From Incurvaria masculella (taxonomy: Eukaryota > Arthropoda > Insecta > Lepidoptera > Incurvariidae): 64,000 nt of DNA. The position numbers and the translations under genes are program-made. A model generated the notes under the pieces. That model had not been told where the DNA came from. It did not search any database and was given only the letters and a program-made list of their open reading frames with translations. Below, one piece after another: positions 8,203-19,964 of this stretch. Numbering within the stretch: position 1 is the stretch's first letter; every line of letters begins with the position of its first letter. Where the stretch lies: assembly GCA_946894095.1 (NCBI GenBank), contig OX335653.1:11723001-11787000 (forward strand), written 5' to 3'.

Positions 8203-10900
8203 CGCGAGCTTCACGTCTGCGTGTACGCATCGCACTGACTCCCTCATTGCGTTATCATACATCATTCATACCCACAATAACTATATCAAGCGGGATGTTA
8301 CGTCCGAATACGTGATTGAAAATACAATGTCGTAACTGGGGCGCGTATGTGGTTTATGACATGTGATAGTGTAATGAGCACCTTACGTAGCCTGGACTAA
8401 GCCAAGCTGCTGTGATGAAACAGTATCGCCTAATTAGCTATTAGCAAATGAGTTCATGTATTCATTAGGTACCTATTCGTACATAATTATATAGATCGAA
8501 CCTCCTTCAATGTGAATATTTATCTTTAGTGTAGACATGCTATTAGTGGATTGATGCTCGCAGATTTTTTTGCATGCCATTCTGAAAAATATTGTGCAAA
8601 TGTAACGAGTAAGTATTAAAACGATTCATTCGAAAACCATCGATCAACATTCGTAAATAATAATAATAATACATCAATGTACATACTAAGGAAATAACTT
8701 CTAAATGTTAACAAATTTTTTAATTAATTAATGTCTGCTCAATCAATAATTACCTACAGTTAAGTATATGTTTTTGTAAAAATTAGTTTGCTTATGGCTG
8801 TTGTTTTCTATTGTTTATTTATATGCCCCTTTTAACACCAATATTAGTTACAAAGTAACTTTGAAACCAAAAAAAAATACTATTATAAGATTAGTATTAC
8901 TAAGTTACGTCATTATATTTTTATTAGAATAAATTTTGTGTACTTTTGAAGTAAAAGAAATATCAATTATCACTATTACCATATCGTTAAAAGTTTGTTG
9001 TAAACAAGTCATAATTGGTTTCTAAAACCATACTCTACTTATTTATTAATGTTCGTAGGATATGTTTTGTATTAATTTCTTTCTATTTTGAAAGAAAATA
9101 CAGGTTTCGTGTGTGCCTTCTCGGCCAAATACGAAACTATAAGAAATAGCGAAAACATTCAAAGGAGCCATGAGGCCTATTGTGATAAAAACTAAAATTG
9201 CATTATTCGATTCAAAGGAGCTCGATCACGTTGACTTTGAGTAAAATATACCAGTATTATTATACCCGCCAATTGTGTCGGTTACCTACATTGAACGAAT
9301 TCTGTTAAGACACGTTAAAAGGAAAAGTGTTGATTTTTAATGAACTGATTCATAATTTAAAGTATACATATTTTAATAGGCCCCATGATTCCTATGAGCG
9401 TTGTTTAAAAATGTTTGTAGTTCTGTATCTGACCACGAAGGCACACTTAAAAATTCAACTGTATCTGTTTTGCATTGTCGGTCGTAAAAGAAGGTGATAT
9501 ACTTATCTCTACCCTCCCCTCCGGATACATGCCGTAATGTCTCCTATGTTAATTTGATAATTTATTTAATATTAGTTACGTCCATTTATCATTAAAAAAA
9601 TATCAGCACGAATCGTGAAATATTCAATCTTATATTGTACATTTAGATTCAATATCAATAAGAGACTGACTCACAAATTAATTCCATAATTCCTAATAAT
9701 GTCTGCATGACTAAAGTTAGCGAAGCCTATCCCAAATTAACGGACCTAGACGGAAACCAAAAACAACTGAATGGCGATTTCATGCTATATATTGCACTAA
9801 ACCTGGTTGGGTTTGTTGCAATATTTACTTTTAGGAATCGGTCATAAGAAAATTACAAACTTTCTTACAATATATATTTTCGTTCAGAAATGATACTTCA
9901 TTAGAATCAATGTAAGGGTGTTCCATACTATGCAATTGTTTATCTTATATTTAATTTATTTTTCTCGAGGATGACTTGCTGAAAAAAAATATAACACGAT
10001 ACACAGTAATGTTTATTTTTATTGGAATAGGTACTGTTAATGTAAATATTGTAAATATTTGTAAAAGGTTAAATCGTTATAGACAACGTGTAGAGTATGG
10101 ACTGTAAATATTGTTATAAGAGTATTATTGTTTCATGTAATATTTGTCTGCTTTAGTTTCACGGATTAGGCAGAAATTACATTTGATTAATTTGGATGAT
10201 CGAGACTTCGGACTTCAAGACGGCGCTTGAAATTTAACTGTATCATTAAATTATTACTGATTTAATATATTATGGGCCAGGATGTCTAATGATTTTATTT
10301 ATCGAAAATATTTTATTTTTATTCACATGTAATTAAAAGAATATCTGCGTTTTTGTGTTCGCGAGTAGTTTTTATCATACATTTCCATGCCTACATTTTG
10401 TCGTTCATACTTTCAATATAGGCATCATTGAATTACATACTAACTAAATCGTTGGCGGTTAACACTTACGGTTGCCCGGTGTGACGTATCGGATTTCGCC
10501 AAAATATTTCAACTGCGGAGCAGTGGCTGAAATATGAGAGAGAGGTACTAAAGAGTCCTGCCATGCATGCAACCGGTGAAACATTTCCACAAAATTCAAT
10601 ACGGACAACCATAACTGTTAACTGTTATTACGTTTAGCGACGGTGTACATTTAAAATTATAAATGTTGTTTTATTTATTTCAAAACTTCACCTTTATACG
10701 ACATTACTTACTTGGTTCGTTTTAACTACATATTTAGTTCGTCTAAGACATTGTCACTTCACTGCTTCCTGTGTTACTTCAATAAAGCGTGCCAAGATGC
10801 CCCAACGAGTCAAATAATTGTCGATATAACTTAGAATGCTATTATGTATTCGTTGATGAATAAAGTATTGTGTAGAAAAAATCTAAAATCTTTTATTCGG
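8203..10900 (+). other. Probable 3' UTR and downstream flank of the Ig gene
   Basis: After the TGA the sequence is AT-rich and non-coding. AATAAA hexamers lie at 8928-8933, 10781-10786 and 10859-10864, any of which could end the transcript. Long 3' UTRs are common in neuronal insect genes, but which site is used cannot be told from sequence. An imperfect foldback lies at 9109-9446. Another pair of inverted segments (GTTAACACTTACGGTTG near 10457, CAACCATAACTGTTAAC near 10607) suggests a further small MITE. Confidence 0.4.
9109..9446. repeat. Imperfect foldback element in the probable 3' UTR
   Basis: The ends GTGTGCCTTCTCGGCC and ACCACGAAGGCACAC are complementary. A second complementary pair lies inside: AGGAGCCATGAGGCCTATT near the left and AATAGGCCCCATGATTCCT near the right. 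The centre is unrelated AT-rich sequence. If the transcript reaches this far, it would form a long imperfect duplex. Confidence 0.5.
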
Positions 10901-10993
10901 AATTTTCAAATTTGATAAAATATGAGGGAGGCGTTAAGAAACGACAAAAAAAGTATACGGTGTTAATTTTTACATACTGATAAAAAAAATAGC

Positions 10994-11534
10994 TTAAGGT
11001 GGCCCATCCATCTCATCTCCCCATACAAAAGGGGAAAGAAGATCACGCCCATATTTCTTGTCAGAGATCCAAAATTTTGTTCAAAATAGCTTTATTTGAT
11101 CAAACTAGATGTATGATGACCATTGGTATTGTAAAATTGTGTTTGGTTTCTAAGTTATAAGTTCGAATTTTTCGGGTGTTTTATACAATAACTTTGGAGG
11201 TGGATTACGCATTGATAAAGTAAGAACATCTAATAAAGATTAGTCATCAGACATAGCTTATTTAATCAAGATTTATAAACTATTTGGTTTTTGTTAGATT
11301 TTTGACTACAGCGGTCGTGGTTTACTTTTAGCCATAAGTCGTTTTGAAATTAAAATTTTCGTAAATCTTACCAAATCATACACTATGCAAATTGTCTTTT
11401 TTGTGGACATGTTGCATCTTCCTCATCACGGAGCCTGTCTTATTCTTTGAAACAGAGAAGGTCCCAGAGCGCAACAACACGGTTTTGTGCCGTGCCCGCG
11501 AATGAGTTAGGCCCGCCGGGTTGGGCCACCTTAA
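10994..11534. mobile_element. TTAA-flanked MITE, copy A
   Basis: The copy is bounded by TTAA on both sides, with terminal inverted repeats GGTGGCCCATCC... and ...GGGTTGGGCCACC. The interior is non-coding and close to copies B (12209-12758) and C (14704-15231), all in the same orientation. TTAA target sites are typical of piggyBac-type transposition, so a non-autonomous piggyBac-like element is the likely class (inference). Confidence 0.8.
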
Positions 11535-11714
11535 ATTGTGTTTTTTTATAAAAATATTTATATCACACCTCTGTCGTCACACTTTGAATTACCTTCAATG
11601 TAATTGACCTTAGATAACCCGTATGACGTTATGATAATAGCCATAGCACTCTGAAACCTCCTAGCGGCTCCCTCGCAAACTTATGAAAGTCATCCGTGAA
11701 AGCAGCCATATTGT

Positions 11715-12058
11715 TTTTTTTATGTGAACGGACATGGATGGCTAATACCACATCCATCATCATGATATTAGCCCAACACACCGCAGTGCTATGCCAGGGT
11801 CTTTCCTTTTTGAGCACGGCTACATTGAACTGGATGGTAACCGAGGACAATTTTTCATGGCCGCTTCGAACGTCTCTTCATCCGATGTAATGTTACAAGC
11901 CCGGGTGGGATTAACCCTACCACCTCGTAGGGAATTCAGATCAGAACTCAGAATCCAACTGGAAGAAAGAAAGTGGTGCATGAACGGGCGGAGATATGAA
12001 CCAAGACCTCTGAGATGGAAGGCAAGTCCACCAGGCCCTGAGCCACGGGCCACTGTAG
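11715..12058 (-). mobile_element. SINE copy with tRNA-like head
   Basis: In reverse orientation it shows the SINE body (GCCCGGGTGGGATTAACCC on the + strand; the ATTAGCC...CATGTCC end at 11733 onward). On the minus strand the head has CCGTGGCTCAGGGCCTGG, a box A-like segment, and GGTTCATATCT, a box B-like segment. The copy is diverged and has small gaps. It lies between TTAA-MITE copies A and B. Confidence 0.7.
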
Positions 12059-12208
12059 GAAAGTGTAGCAGCTTTTGCTCCGTTAACGAATGACCCTTTC
12101 AACACAATGCGATTAAGCAGTTAGTGTGATCTAATCTCGACTCCATGAAGCCTCATAAAATATGCAGCAGGTACAATTCCTTTTGAGAAAGAAAATCACT
12201 TTTTAAAC

Positions 12209-12758
12209 TTAAGGTGGCCCATCCCGCTCAACTCCCCATACAAACGGGGAAAGAAGATCACGCCCATATTTCTTGTCACAGATCCCAAGTTTTGATCAAA
12301 ATAGCTTTATTTGATCGAACTAGATGTTTGATGACCATTGGCATTGTAAAATTGTGTTTGGTTTCTAAGTTATAAGGTCCGAAAGTTCGGATTTTTTGCG
12401 CGTTTTATACAATAACTTTGGAGGTAGATTACGCAATGATAAAGCAAGAACATCTTAAAAAGATCAGTCATCAGACATAGCTTATTCAATAAAGATTTAT
12501 AATCTATTTGGTTTTTGTTAGATTTTTTACCACAGCGGTCGTGGTTTACTTTTAGCTATAAGTCGTTTTGTAATTAAAATTTTCGTAAATCTTATAAAAT
12601 CATACACTATGCACATTGTCTTTTTTGTGGACATGTTGCATCTTCCTCATCACAGAGCCTGTCTTTTTTTTTTAAACAGAGAAGGTCCCAGAGCGCAACA
12701 GCACGGTTTTGTACCGTGCCCGCGAATGAGTTCGTCCCGCCGGGTTGGGCCACCTTAA
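12209..12758. mobile_element. TTAA-flanked MITE, copy B
   Basis: This is the most complete of three copies: TTAA, then GGTGGCCCATCCCGCTC, and at the other end CCGCCGGGTTGGGCCACC and TTAA. The interior shares long identical blocks with copy A, for example the TAACTTTGGAGG segment and the GTGGACATGTTGCATC segment. No open frame. Confidence 0.8.
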
Positions 12759-14703
12759 TAATGTTAAGTAAATATTATTGAAAACAATGTATTGATTATT
12801 AAAATGTTACAAATCTTTCTTCACGATAATCATCGTAGATTACTCTATTCACCCGGAAATAGTATAAACTTAGGTTAATACACAAATTCTATCAGAGTAT
12901 ACAACGTGAAACCAAGTTACTACTCACCCAATTAATTCTTTAGTAAGTTACGGTGGAGTGCACCATCACTGTTTATTGATAGTTTTAAAATTTAAATATA
13001 CCCGTCTTTATTTTTCGCCTGAAGAAGAAAGAAGCCAGATCTGTAATAACAATAAATAAAATACTAAAATGTTTTCAAAATTCCGCTAAATTACTTTATC
13101 TAGAAAAGCGCTCTCGCTTCTCGCAAACTCTGCATTGCTGGACAATGTGAGTGGACTGCTAGACTCCTGACAAAATAAGAGCCCAAATCATATGCAAAAT
13201 AAAACTATAGAACCGACAGGCCCGGAGCCTCGCATGCAGGCTGAGCCTGGACACTGAAAAGCCTCGTCTACTGAAAAAGGAACCATAAAACTAAATAGTT
13301 AAAAGGCGAATGTGAAAAGGGACCGGAGTATTGGATAAAAACTGCCTCGGGCGGAACGCTCGGGCCGGCGAGTAAACCTTTTTAGTTCGCAGCGGGGGAG
13401 AACCGCACTAAGATGAAGGGGTGAGATCAGAGAGGAAGGAAGGACAGGCGTGGCAATCGAAATCCATTCGTATGGCGGCAGCGTGGCCACGAGTTAGTGG
13501 AAATGCGTTCACTGTACGCTTACAAATTCGGGACGCCCAACATCGAATGTTCATTGCACTTAATAGCGTCCTGTGAAGTTCTAACGTGTTCTTATGCATC
13601 GTTGGAACTGGAGAATATAAGTAATACGCGGATGGGAAAGAAAACACAAAGCTTGTGGGACCTTAAAAAACTTCAAAACTGTCATTCCTCTCAAGTTTTA
13701 ATGACGAGATTTTAGATGAATGATGTACTCCGTGATGCAGTTAGAATGAGGTTCGGAAGAAAAGAAGAGCTTTGGTTTGTCTTCGAACTAATTGTTATTA
13801 GTTTATTTTAATTAATTAAGTTAATTAGTTATTAGTTAAAATTTTAATTAACGAGCACAAAGTTTAAAATTTAATATTATAGGCAATATTTTATGCAATT
13901 AAATATCCTTCCTAGATAGTCATTACAGAAAATACCATTTATTATGTTTATTTATTATGTTTTATTTATTATGTTTTATTATGTTTTATTTATGTTTTAT
14001 TTTTTTATTCATTTTGTTTTATTTTGTAGCGTCTCTGACAGCTTTGACACATCTCATGGTGGGACGTCTATACGCCACCTGTCATGATAAATAAACAATT
14101 GTCTTTCTCTTTCGTTAGCGAACTGACTCGCTGACGCTACCCAATATTGAATGTAAAGTGGCTACGCCGCGCCGCCCCTATACAAACAAGTTTCGGTTGC
14201 CACTCAAGTCCTACCTTCGTTAGGTTAGATCGACAATAACGATTTTGACGGTGAGTTTATCCGGGAGGTGAGCTGCAACAAAGGAAACATTTTCCCGTTT
14301 TAGGTCCTTGTGGAAAATAAGCAACACAATGTGATTGATGTGCTGGCCAACGGAAAAAGCCTCAAAGAAACTTCACTTTAGTGCGTACTGCATGCGGCAG
14401 GAGCCGCTATAAACGGCCATGCTTTTTTTCTCAATATTGCTTCTGAAGGTTTAGCGATTTGAGCCTCGCTGTTATGTGCCTTAAATAACTGGCGAAACGA
14501 ATATGAATCGACAGACAGAAATCTTAATACTGAACATTATGCTTTTGGGTACCAGAAATGGCATCCGTGACAAAGTTAAGTTGTAAGTTAATTGAATATA
14601 CTGGAATGCCTTAACCAATTGCTATGATGCAAATATGCATATTAATGTACAATTATCAAACCACAAGTAACTCAAATATCCGTACCTTCCTTCTTATAAG
14701 TAC
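12759..14703. other. Intergenic, unassigned plus repeats
   Basis: This holds a copy of a dispersed repeat at 13438-13625 and a low-complexity (TTATGTTTTA)-type tract at 13935-14030. A fragment with GTGGCTACGCCGCGCC near 14159 is shared with other repeats. Open frames here are antisense to repeat copies and are not genes. Confidence 0.5.
13438..13625 (-). repeat. Dispersed repeat 'ACATTCGATGTTG', copy 1
   Basis: The minus strand carries ATGAACATTCGATGTTGGGC and the flanking CACGAATTC/GTAAGCG-like and GTTTCGAT...CCTGTCCTTCC blocks. These recur at 35818-36445 (split), 39366-39500 and 57724-57965. The family is non-coding and moderately diverged; its class is unknown to me. Confidence 0.6.
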
Positions 14704-15231
14704 TTAAGGTGGGCCTTCCCGCTCAACACCCCATACAAACGTGGAAAGAAGATCAGGCGCATATTTATTGATCGAACTAAGACAACTAGTTCGATCAATA
14801 AATATGCGACCATTAGCATCGTAAAATAATGTTTGGTTTCTAAGGTATAAGGTCCAAAAGATCGAATATTTCGCGCGTTTTATACAATAACTTTGGACGT
14901 GGATTACTCAACGATAAAACAAAAACATCTTTAAAAGGTTAGTCATCATACCTAGCTTATTTCATGGAGATTTATAATCAATGGTTTTCATTAGATTTTT
15001 AATTACAGAGGTTGTGTTTTAGTTTTAGCTATAAATTATTTTGTAATAAAAAGGTTCGTAAATTTTACCAAATCAAAATCTGTACTCATTGTCTGCTTTG
15101 TGGACATGTTGCATTCTCCTCAGCACGGAGCCTGTCTTTTTCTTTGAAACAGAGAAGGTCCCAGAGCGCAATAGCACGGTTTTATACCGTGCCCACGAAT
15201 GAGTTATTCCTGTCGAGGAGGGCCACCTTAA
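14704..15231. mobile_element. TTAA-flanked MITE, copy C
   Basis: This is the most diverged copy, with TTAA on both sides and the ends GGTGGGCCTTCCC and GAGGGCCACC. Near its left end the interior has an internal palindrome (TTGATCGAACTA...TAGTTCGATCAA, about 14778-14813) that is absent from A and B, so part of the element was rearranged. Confidence 0.75.
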
Positions 15232-15307
15232 AGCTCGATAATGTGATATAACTGCACAAAAAATATATTTTTAACATAAATGAATATGAATTCCGAATAC
15301 AGTAGTA

Positions 15308-15655
15308 TCCCAAAACACCTCATGGAAATTAGGTGACGTGCCAGAATCTTTCTTAGAGATATTAGATAGCTACATTAAACTGAATGTAAAGCAAGGAAAA
15401 TTTACATTGCCCCTGCGATAACCGTTCATTAAATATCTGGCGGAATTAACCCTTTCACAGTGCCATGCCATGCCAGGATCTTCGTTTTTGAGCACAGCTA
15501 CATTGAACTGGATGGTAAACACGGACAATTTTTCATTGCCGCTTTGACCATCATTATCATCCAATGTGATAGTATCATTCCGGGTGGGCTTAAAAATACC
15601 AAATCGTAAGGAAGAGTACCTACCAGTCTTACATGGTAATGGTTGACGTATCGGA
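15308..15655 (-). mobile_element. Two overlapping SINE body fragments
   Basis: A weak fragment (about 15308-15430: GGAAATTAGGTGACGTGCCAG, CTACATTAAACTG) is followed by a better one (about 15455-15650: GTGCCATGCCATGCCAGGAT, CTACATTGAACTGGATGG, CGGGTGGGCTTAAA). Both are antisense copies of the same body, so one SINE probably inserted beside or into another. Confidence 0.6.
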
Positions 15656-16110
15656 CTGTATCCAATTATAATTTTTATTAGAGATGTGGTCAATTTAGAA
15701 CCTAAAATATGGTGTTAAAGTACCCACAAATTCGGATTGTTTAAAATTGTGAAAAAGTAAGTGATGAAAAATCCGCGAATGTTCGAGCAATCTAAAATTG
15801 GAACTTTTTTTAATAAATATAGTTGATGTATCATGTTATAGTTTGTAACATACATTACCTTATTTATTTAATTTTTTAAGCAATATCAATATCTGTATGT
15901 CATATATTTCTTGAACTACACTTACGGTAGCCTTCAGAACGATGTCAGTGCCAATGCGTACTCACAATGGACATTTATAGTTATCTACATAATGGAAAAA
16001 TACACGTTTCAAGGTACCAACGGTCAAAATTCTTCTAGAAACAAAACAACAAACCACGAAAATTAGTAACCGTCTCTTTCTACCACTCAGCAATTTAAGG
16101 ATGCTGTCTC
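15656..16110. other. Intergenic, nothing recognised
   Basis: The sequence is AT-rich with no coding signal or repeat that I can name. Confidence 0.5.
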
Positions 16111-16601
16111 CCTCATGCGCGCGCGCCTAGCGAACGTCAGGCATTCCTACAGAGCCAATGGGAGAGGAGCACGACGGCAGCCGTTCGCCCGCCACGCCGC
16201 GAAGGCATCACGCCGCGACAGACCGCCGACCGCCGCGAGTAACGCCAGTCGCGCCCCGGCGTCTTCCGTCGCCGCTTTTGGGCTGGCTCGGTGGAGCAGA
16301 GCCGCGTCCTCCGTGTCTTCGGCGCCCACCCCGTGCTCCTTGGAGTGGGCTCCGCCAACGACGCGCCCTGTGGTGAGGTGCGTCCACCACTGAGGACACA
16401 CCGAGCCGCTCGAGTTTTGCCGTGCGGGGGCAGGTGCCATTCGCCGCCCGACCACGTGCTCCATATGTTCACCCCTGAGCCCGAGTGGGCTCCTCCAACG
16501 ACTCGCCCTGTGGTGTAGTGCGTCGGCAGCTGAGGGGACCCAACCGCTCGAACTTCGCCTCGCGGGGGCAGGCGCCGTTCGCCGCCCAACCACGTGCTCC
16601 T
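16111..16601. repeat. CpG-rich block with two 140-bp imperfect tandem units
   Basis: The block is far richer in G and C than its surroundings. Two units starting with GAGTGGGCTCC at 16343 and 16483 are related along their length, each running through CAACGAC(G/T)CGCCCTGTGGT and GCGGGGGCAGG to ACGTGCTCC. Several frames on both strands stay open, which is expected in stop-poor GC-rich sequence, and none resembles a known protein. I therefore do not call a gene. It could be part of a GC-rich mobile element or a regulatory island. Confidence 0.6.
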
Positions 16602-16633
16602 GACATTATCTCCATGGGGTATCGTACCGAACC

Positions 16634-16870
16634 TTGTTTTTTACCCGACTGCGAAAGAAGGAGGGTTATGTTTTTCGAGTGTATGTATGTATGTATGTAT
16701 GTATGTATGTATATTTCTTTGGCACGCCCTGCAGCCTAAACGGCTTGATGGATTTTAGCTTGAGAGGTGTCGTTAGATTCGTCTTAATTGTGAAAGTGAC
16801 ACTGGGTATATCAAAATTATAAATAAAAATCATAGCCGATTTTTGGCGCCAAATTATGTGTTTTCAAATA
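16634..16870. repeat. Interspersed repeat with (GTAT)n tract
   Basis: TTTTTACCCGACTGCGAAAG, a GGAGGGTTATG block and a (GTAT)n microsatellite at about 16680-16711 are followed by GCCTAAACGGCTTGATGGAT. The ACCCGAC start and the microsatellite are typical of an interspersed non-coding repeat. The same start motif, in the form AACCCGACAGTG, begins the foldback at 19965. Confidence 0.5.
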
Positions 16871-18042
16871 TATTTTTTCTTGAAACCTATCGAGTGGGGT
16901 ATCAAACTAAAGGGTTTTCTAAATAGTTTACAAAAAGGTATGCAACTTATATGTATAAATGTAATTTGGAATGAGAAATTCCAAAAAAAACATCAAAATA
17001 TTCAATGTTAAAAATGAATTCAAATGATTTTTGTTTACGCAAGCGCACGTGTCACACCAACTCAGGTCATATACTCCTATTTTCACTACCTCCAGCTACA
17101 TGGAATCTAGTTTCGGTTACATTGCATATTTATATGGTGTAACCGAAAGATAACTTTGGGATGTCTGTAACTGGAAGTGGTGGATCCTGGCGATAGTCAG
17201 AGAGATTTTCTAAATTCTCGGACGCCGCATAGACCTACATCACCGTCATTGCATTACTATCAGCATTCTGCACCTGCACAGCTCATAAAGCCATACTTCC
17301 GTTGTCAATGGGTGTCACGCTGGGGAAGGTCCGCTTGTTCCACAAGAGGGCGACCCTACATTGCCGAGATACTGTGATGCCCAAAATCTGTATCAATCTG
17401 ATAATATCTAAAAGCTTTACTAAAGATAAGAAAAAACTTTCCATGAAGATGTCGTCAACCCCCTGATGAGGACTTCTGTTACATAAGATATGATCGTCAT
17501 CATAATATCGCTGATCTTTAACCGTGCGTCCTTGGGAGCAGTGGGAAGGAAAAGCACGGCCATGCAAATGTTGGGTTTATCATCATATATCACATATTAT
17601 TAACACGTTATATCATTCAAAATAATAAACCAGGAGTTTGTGTACGGATTAAATCATGAACGTTATATTTTGATGGGCTTTGGAGGCAAGAAAAACAATA
17701 AACGCTCAGTTGGGATGTAACAGTTCATAAGCTCCAAGATAACACATTCGATCGGGCGATTGTGGACCTCGGGCCCACATATATTTGCAAACGATGAATC
17801 CAGGTCTCTTTCGACGCATCCAGTTAAAGTTCTGATCCGTAAACCTGGAACTTAACTAGCACAATAAATTAATAAAAACGGCTTTAACAATGCTTTTGAC
17901 TCACATTCAAAGCTGTCAGTCAAGAGACAACTTCAAGTCAGAAGTAGTGGATATAAACATTATAATCATGGTTATTAGTTAATTGAATTTTAACTAGCAG
18001 TTAGTTTATACATGGATGAAATCCTGTGATCAAAGCGATTAC
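16871..18042. other. Intergenic, nothing recognised
   Basis: Mixed AT-rich sequence with a moderately GC-balanced part at 17170-17580. I find no splice-bounded exon or known repeat here. Confidence 0.45.
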
Positions 18043-18044
18043 TA

Positions 18045-19082
18045 CAGGGTCTGTCACTCGAACTGTTACTTCTATTTTCAACATAATAACGACATCGCGC
18101 CAAATTTTGGTGAAACGTCAATTTGTTTCATTGTTTTTAAGTGGGCGAAAAGAGCGGAAACAAATTTGAATTGTATAATAAATGTTCGCAATGGATATTA
18201 AACCTAACATTGTGATGGTTTTGTATTTGATCGGAAAATCACAACCAGTCATCGCTCGGGAGCTCCGACATTTACGTGTGAACAAAATGTTAATGCATCG
18301 AACCATTAATCGTTATAGGGAGCATTGCTAAACGGCATAGAGGCGTCATCCGAAAATAGAAGTATCACATGATATGGTTCGAAAGTTAAAGGCTCGAATT
18401 CAAGGAAATCCTCACCAGTGTTCTGCAAAATTTGCGAAAAGTGAAACAATACCCGACTCAAGTAATCGGCGCATACTGAAATAAAAAGAAATGCAAATGA
18501 AGCCCTACCAACAAGATACAAAAATTACAGCATCTTAGTTCAGCGCAGAAGGCAGTTCGACTACAAAGAGCTCAAGCACTGAAAGTCTTGGGTGGCGATC
18601 TGGAAAATATTGTTTTTTCTGATGAAAAAATGTTTACTGTCTAACAGTATATAAACATACAACATTTTCGTGTTTGGCTACAGGGCAAATCCAACGAGAA
18701 TTTAGACGATGGAGTTCCCGTTCGTAAGCAAGCGCCCGCTTCTGTTATGGTCTGAGCTACAGTGACCGCAAATGGTCGCTATTCACTGGTGTTTATCGAG
18801 AAGGGCGTCAAAGTCAACCAGCAAGTGTGTGCAAAAGGTGTTAAATGAGGCGCTCATACCATGGGCACGTAAACAATGCAGTACGAAACGCTGGACGTTC
18901 CAACAACACTCAGCATCGTCTCAGAAAGCTCTTATCTATGGATCAAAGGAGGCTATATCGAACAATAACAATTATTGTCTTAAAATTTAATGTTTTATTG
19001 TAATATATTTTTTAACGAACCATACTTCAATTAACCAAATAAAATCATTTTCAATTGGTAACACTTCGATTGACGGACCCTG
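18045..19082 (+). mobile_element. Degenerate Tc1/mariner-type transposon
   Basis: The 1038 bp element is flanked by TA (18043-18044 and 19083-19084). Its terminal inverted repeats start CAGGGTCTGTCACTCGAA on the left, and on the right CAGGGTCCGTCAATCGAA when read inward. TA target duplication and the CAGGG-type ends place it in the Tc1/mariner superfamily. The transposase inside is dead. Confidence 0.85.
18200..18960 (+). pseudogene. Broken Tc1/mariner transposase
   Basis: In several frames one can read NIVFSDEKMFTV (region of the first catalytic Asp) followed by a stop, then FRVWLQGKSNENLDDGVPVR, PASVMV, FIEKGVKVNQQVC and WTFQQHSASSQKA. In the family the last motif is normally FQQDxAPxHxA and supplies the second catalytic Asp; here that position reads His. 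Several stops and frame changes are present. No active enzyme can be made. The N-terminal DNA-binding part is only weakly visible around 18190-18330. Confidence 0.8.
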
Positions 19083-19084
19083 TA

Positions 19085-19504
19085 TATAACCACAGGATTT
19101 GAGTGTTTAACAAATTTGTTCGCTTATAAATTGAGTGCAACTGTAATCAACGATGATGAAAGGGAGATTCTAAAAAAACCATATATAGGGTGTTAACGGA
19201 GATATGGTCCAAAAGCTAACCACGTATTCCTCGGCATATTTGGAGCTAAAAAGGTAGATGATATTTTGGTTGTACGACTTGAAAAAGATCCTCCCCATAA
19301 ATTTTAAATACCTACACATAAAATGTATAGCCTTTTTGTTCAAATATGCCTCCACTAAAACTTTGTATATATCGGCCATATGATAAAAATTCGTTGAATG
19401 AGGGAACTTCATTCTATGAACTGATGAATTCATTAAAGCTTTAAAGATAACATGAAGAAACTTTTAGAAGATGTAGTTTTGTTTTAATATCAATCAAAAA
19501 ACTC
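19085..19504. other. Intergenic, nothing recognised
   Basis: AT-rich sequence without recognised features, lying between the Tc1/mariner element and the next SINE. Confidence 0.45.
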
Positions 19505-19860
19505 TATTTGTTACACCTCGTGGTGTAGGGACTAAAATATTGCCTTTCATGCAAGAGGTTATGGGTTCAAATCCTTGCATCGATTATACACCACTTTATT
19601 TTGCGAGTTGTTTATGGTTCGGAACCCATGTAAAACTGTAGGTCACGAAGCCCGCCTGGGTTCGTATCACCGCATTAAGAAAAACTATGGTCGAAGTGGC
19701 AATAAATCATTGTCAATATCCGTGTGCAGCCGTGATTCTGTATAATGGAAGGTCCTGGCCTGTCACCTAATTCCTTCTGGAATTTATTGAATTAGGCTTA
19801 AATCATGACGGTAGTTGTGTTATATTAGCCATCCATGTCAGGCGCCATAATAATACCTAA
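19505..19860 (+). mobile_element. SINE with tRNA-Glu-like head
   Basis: The head (about 19511-19583) has a box A-like CGTGGTGTAGGGACTAA, a possible anticodon arm TTGC-CTTTCAT-GCAA (anticodon TTC) and a box B-like GGGTTCAAATCC. The body that follows (GGTTCGGAACCCATGTAAAA, TGGTCGAAGTGGCAA, AAGGTCCTGGCCTG, ATTAGCCATCCATGTCAGG) is the same as in the SINE at 35926. A different pol III head on the same body suggests head exchange. Confidence 0.65.
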
Positions 19861-19964
19861 CCTTACTTTCGTTGGAATTTATTAACGTGCAGATATTTAA
19901 ATGATAAATGCATGCTCTACGAAAACTAAAAATAATTAAAATAAAACAAATGATTTAAAAATAT

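Noticed and set aside
16137..16593. Two long minus-strand frames of about 150 codons
   Set aside because: They overlap in different frames within GC-rich tandem repeats and match no domain known to me. Stop-poor composition explains them.
18118..18990. Small frames within the Tc1/mariner element
   Set aside because: They are fragments or antisense frames of the dead transposase.
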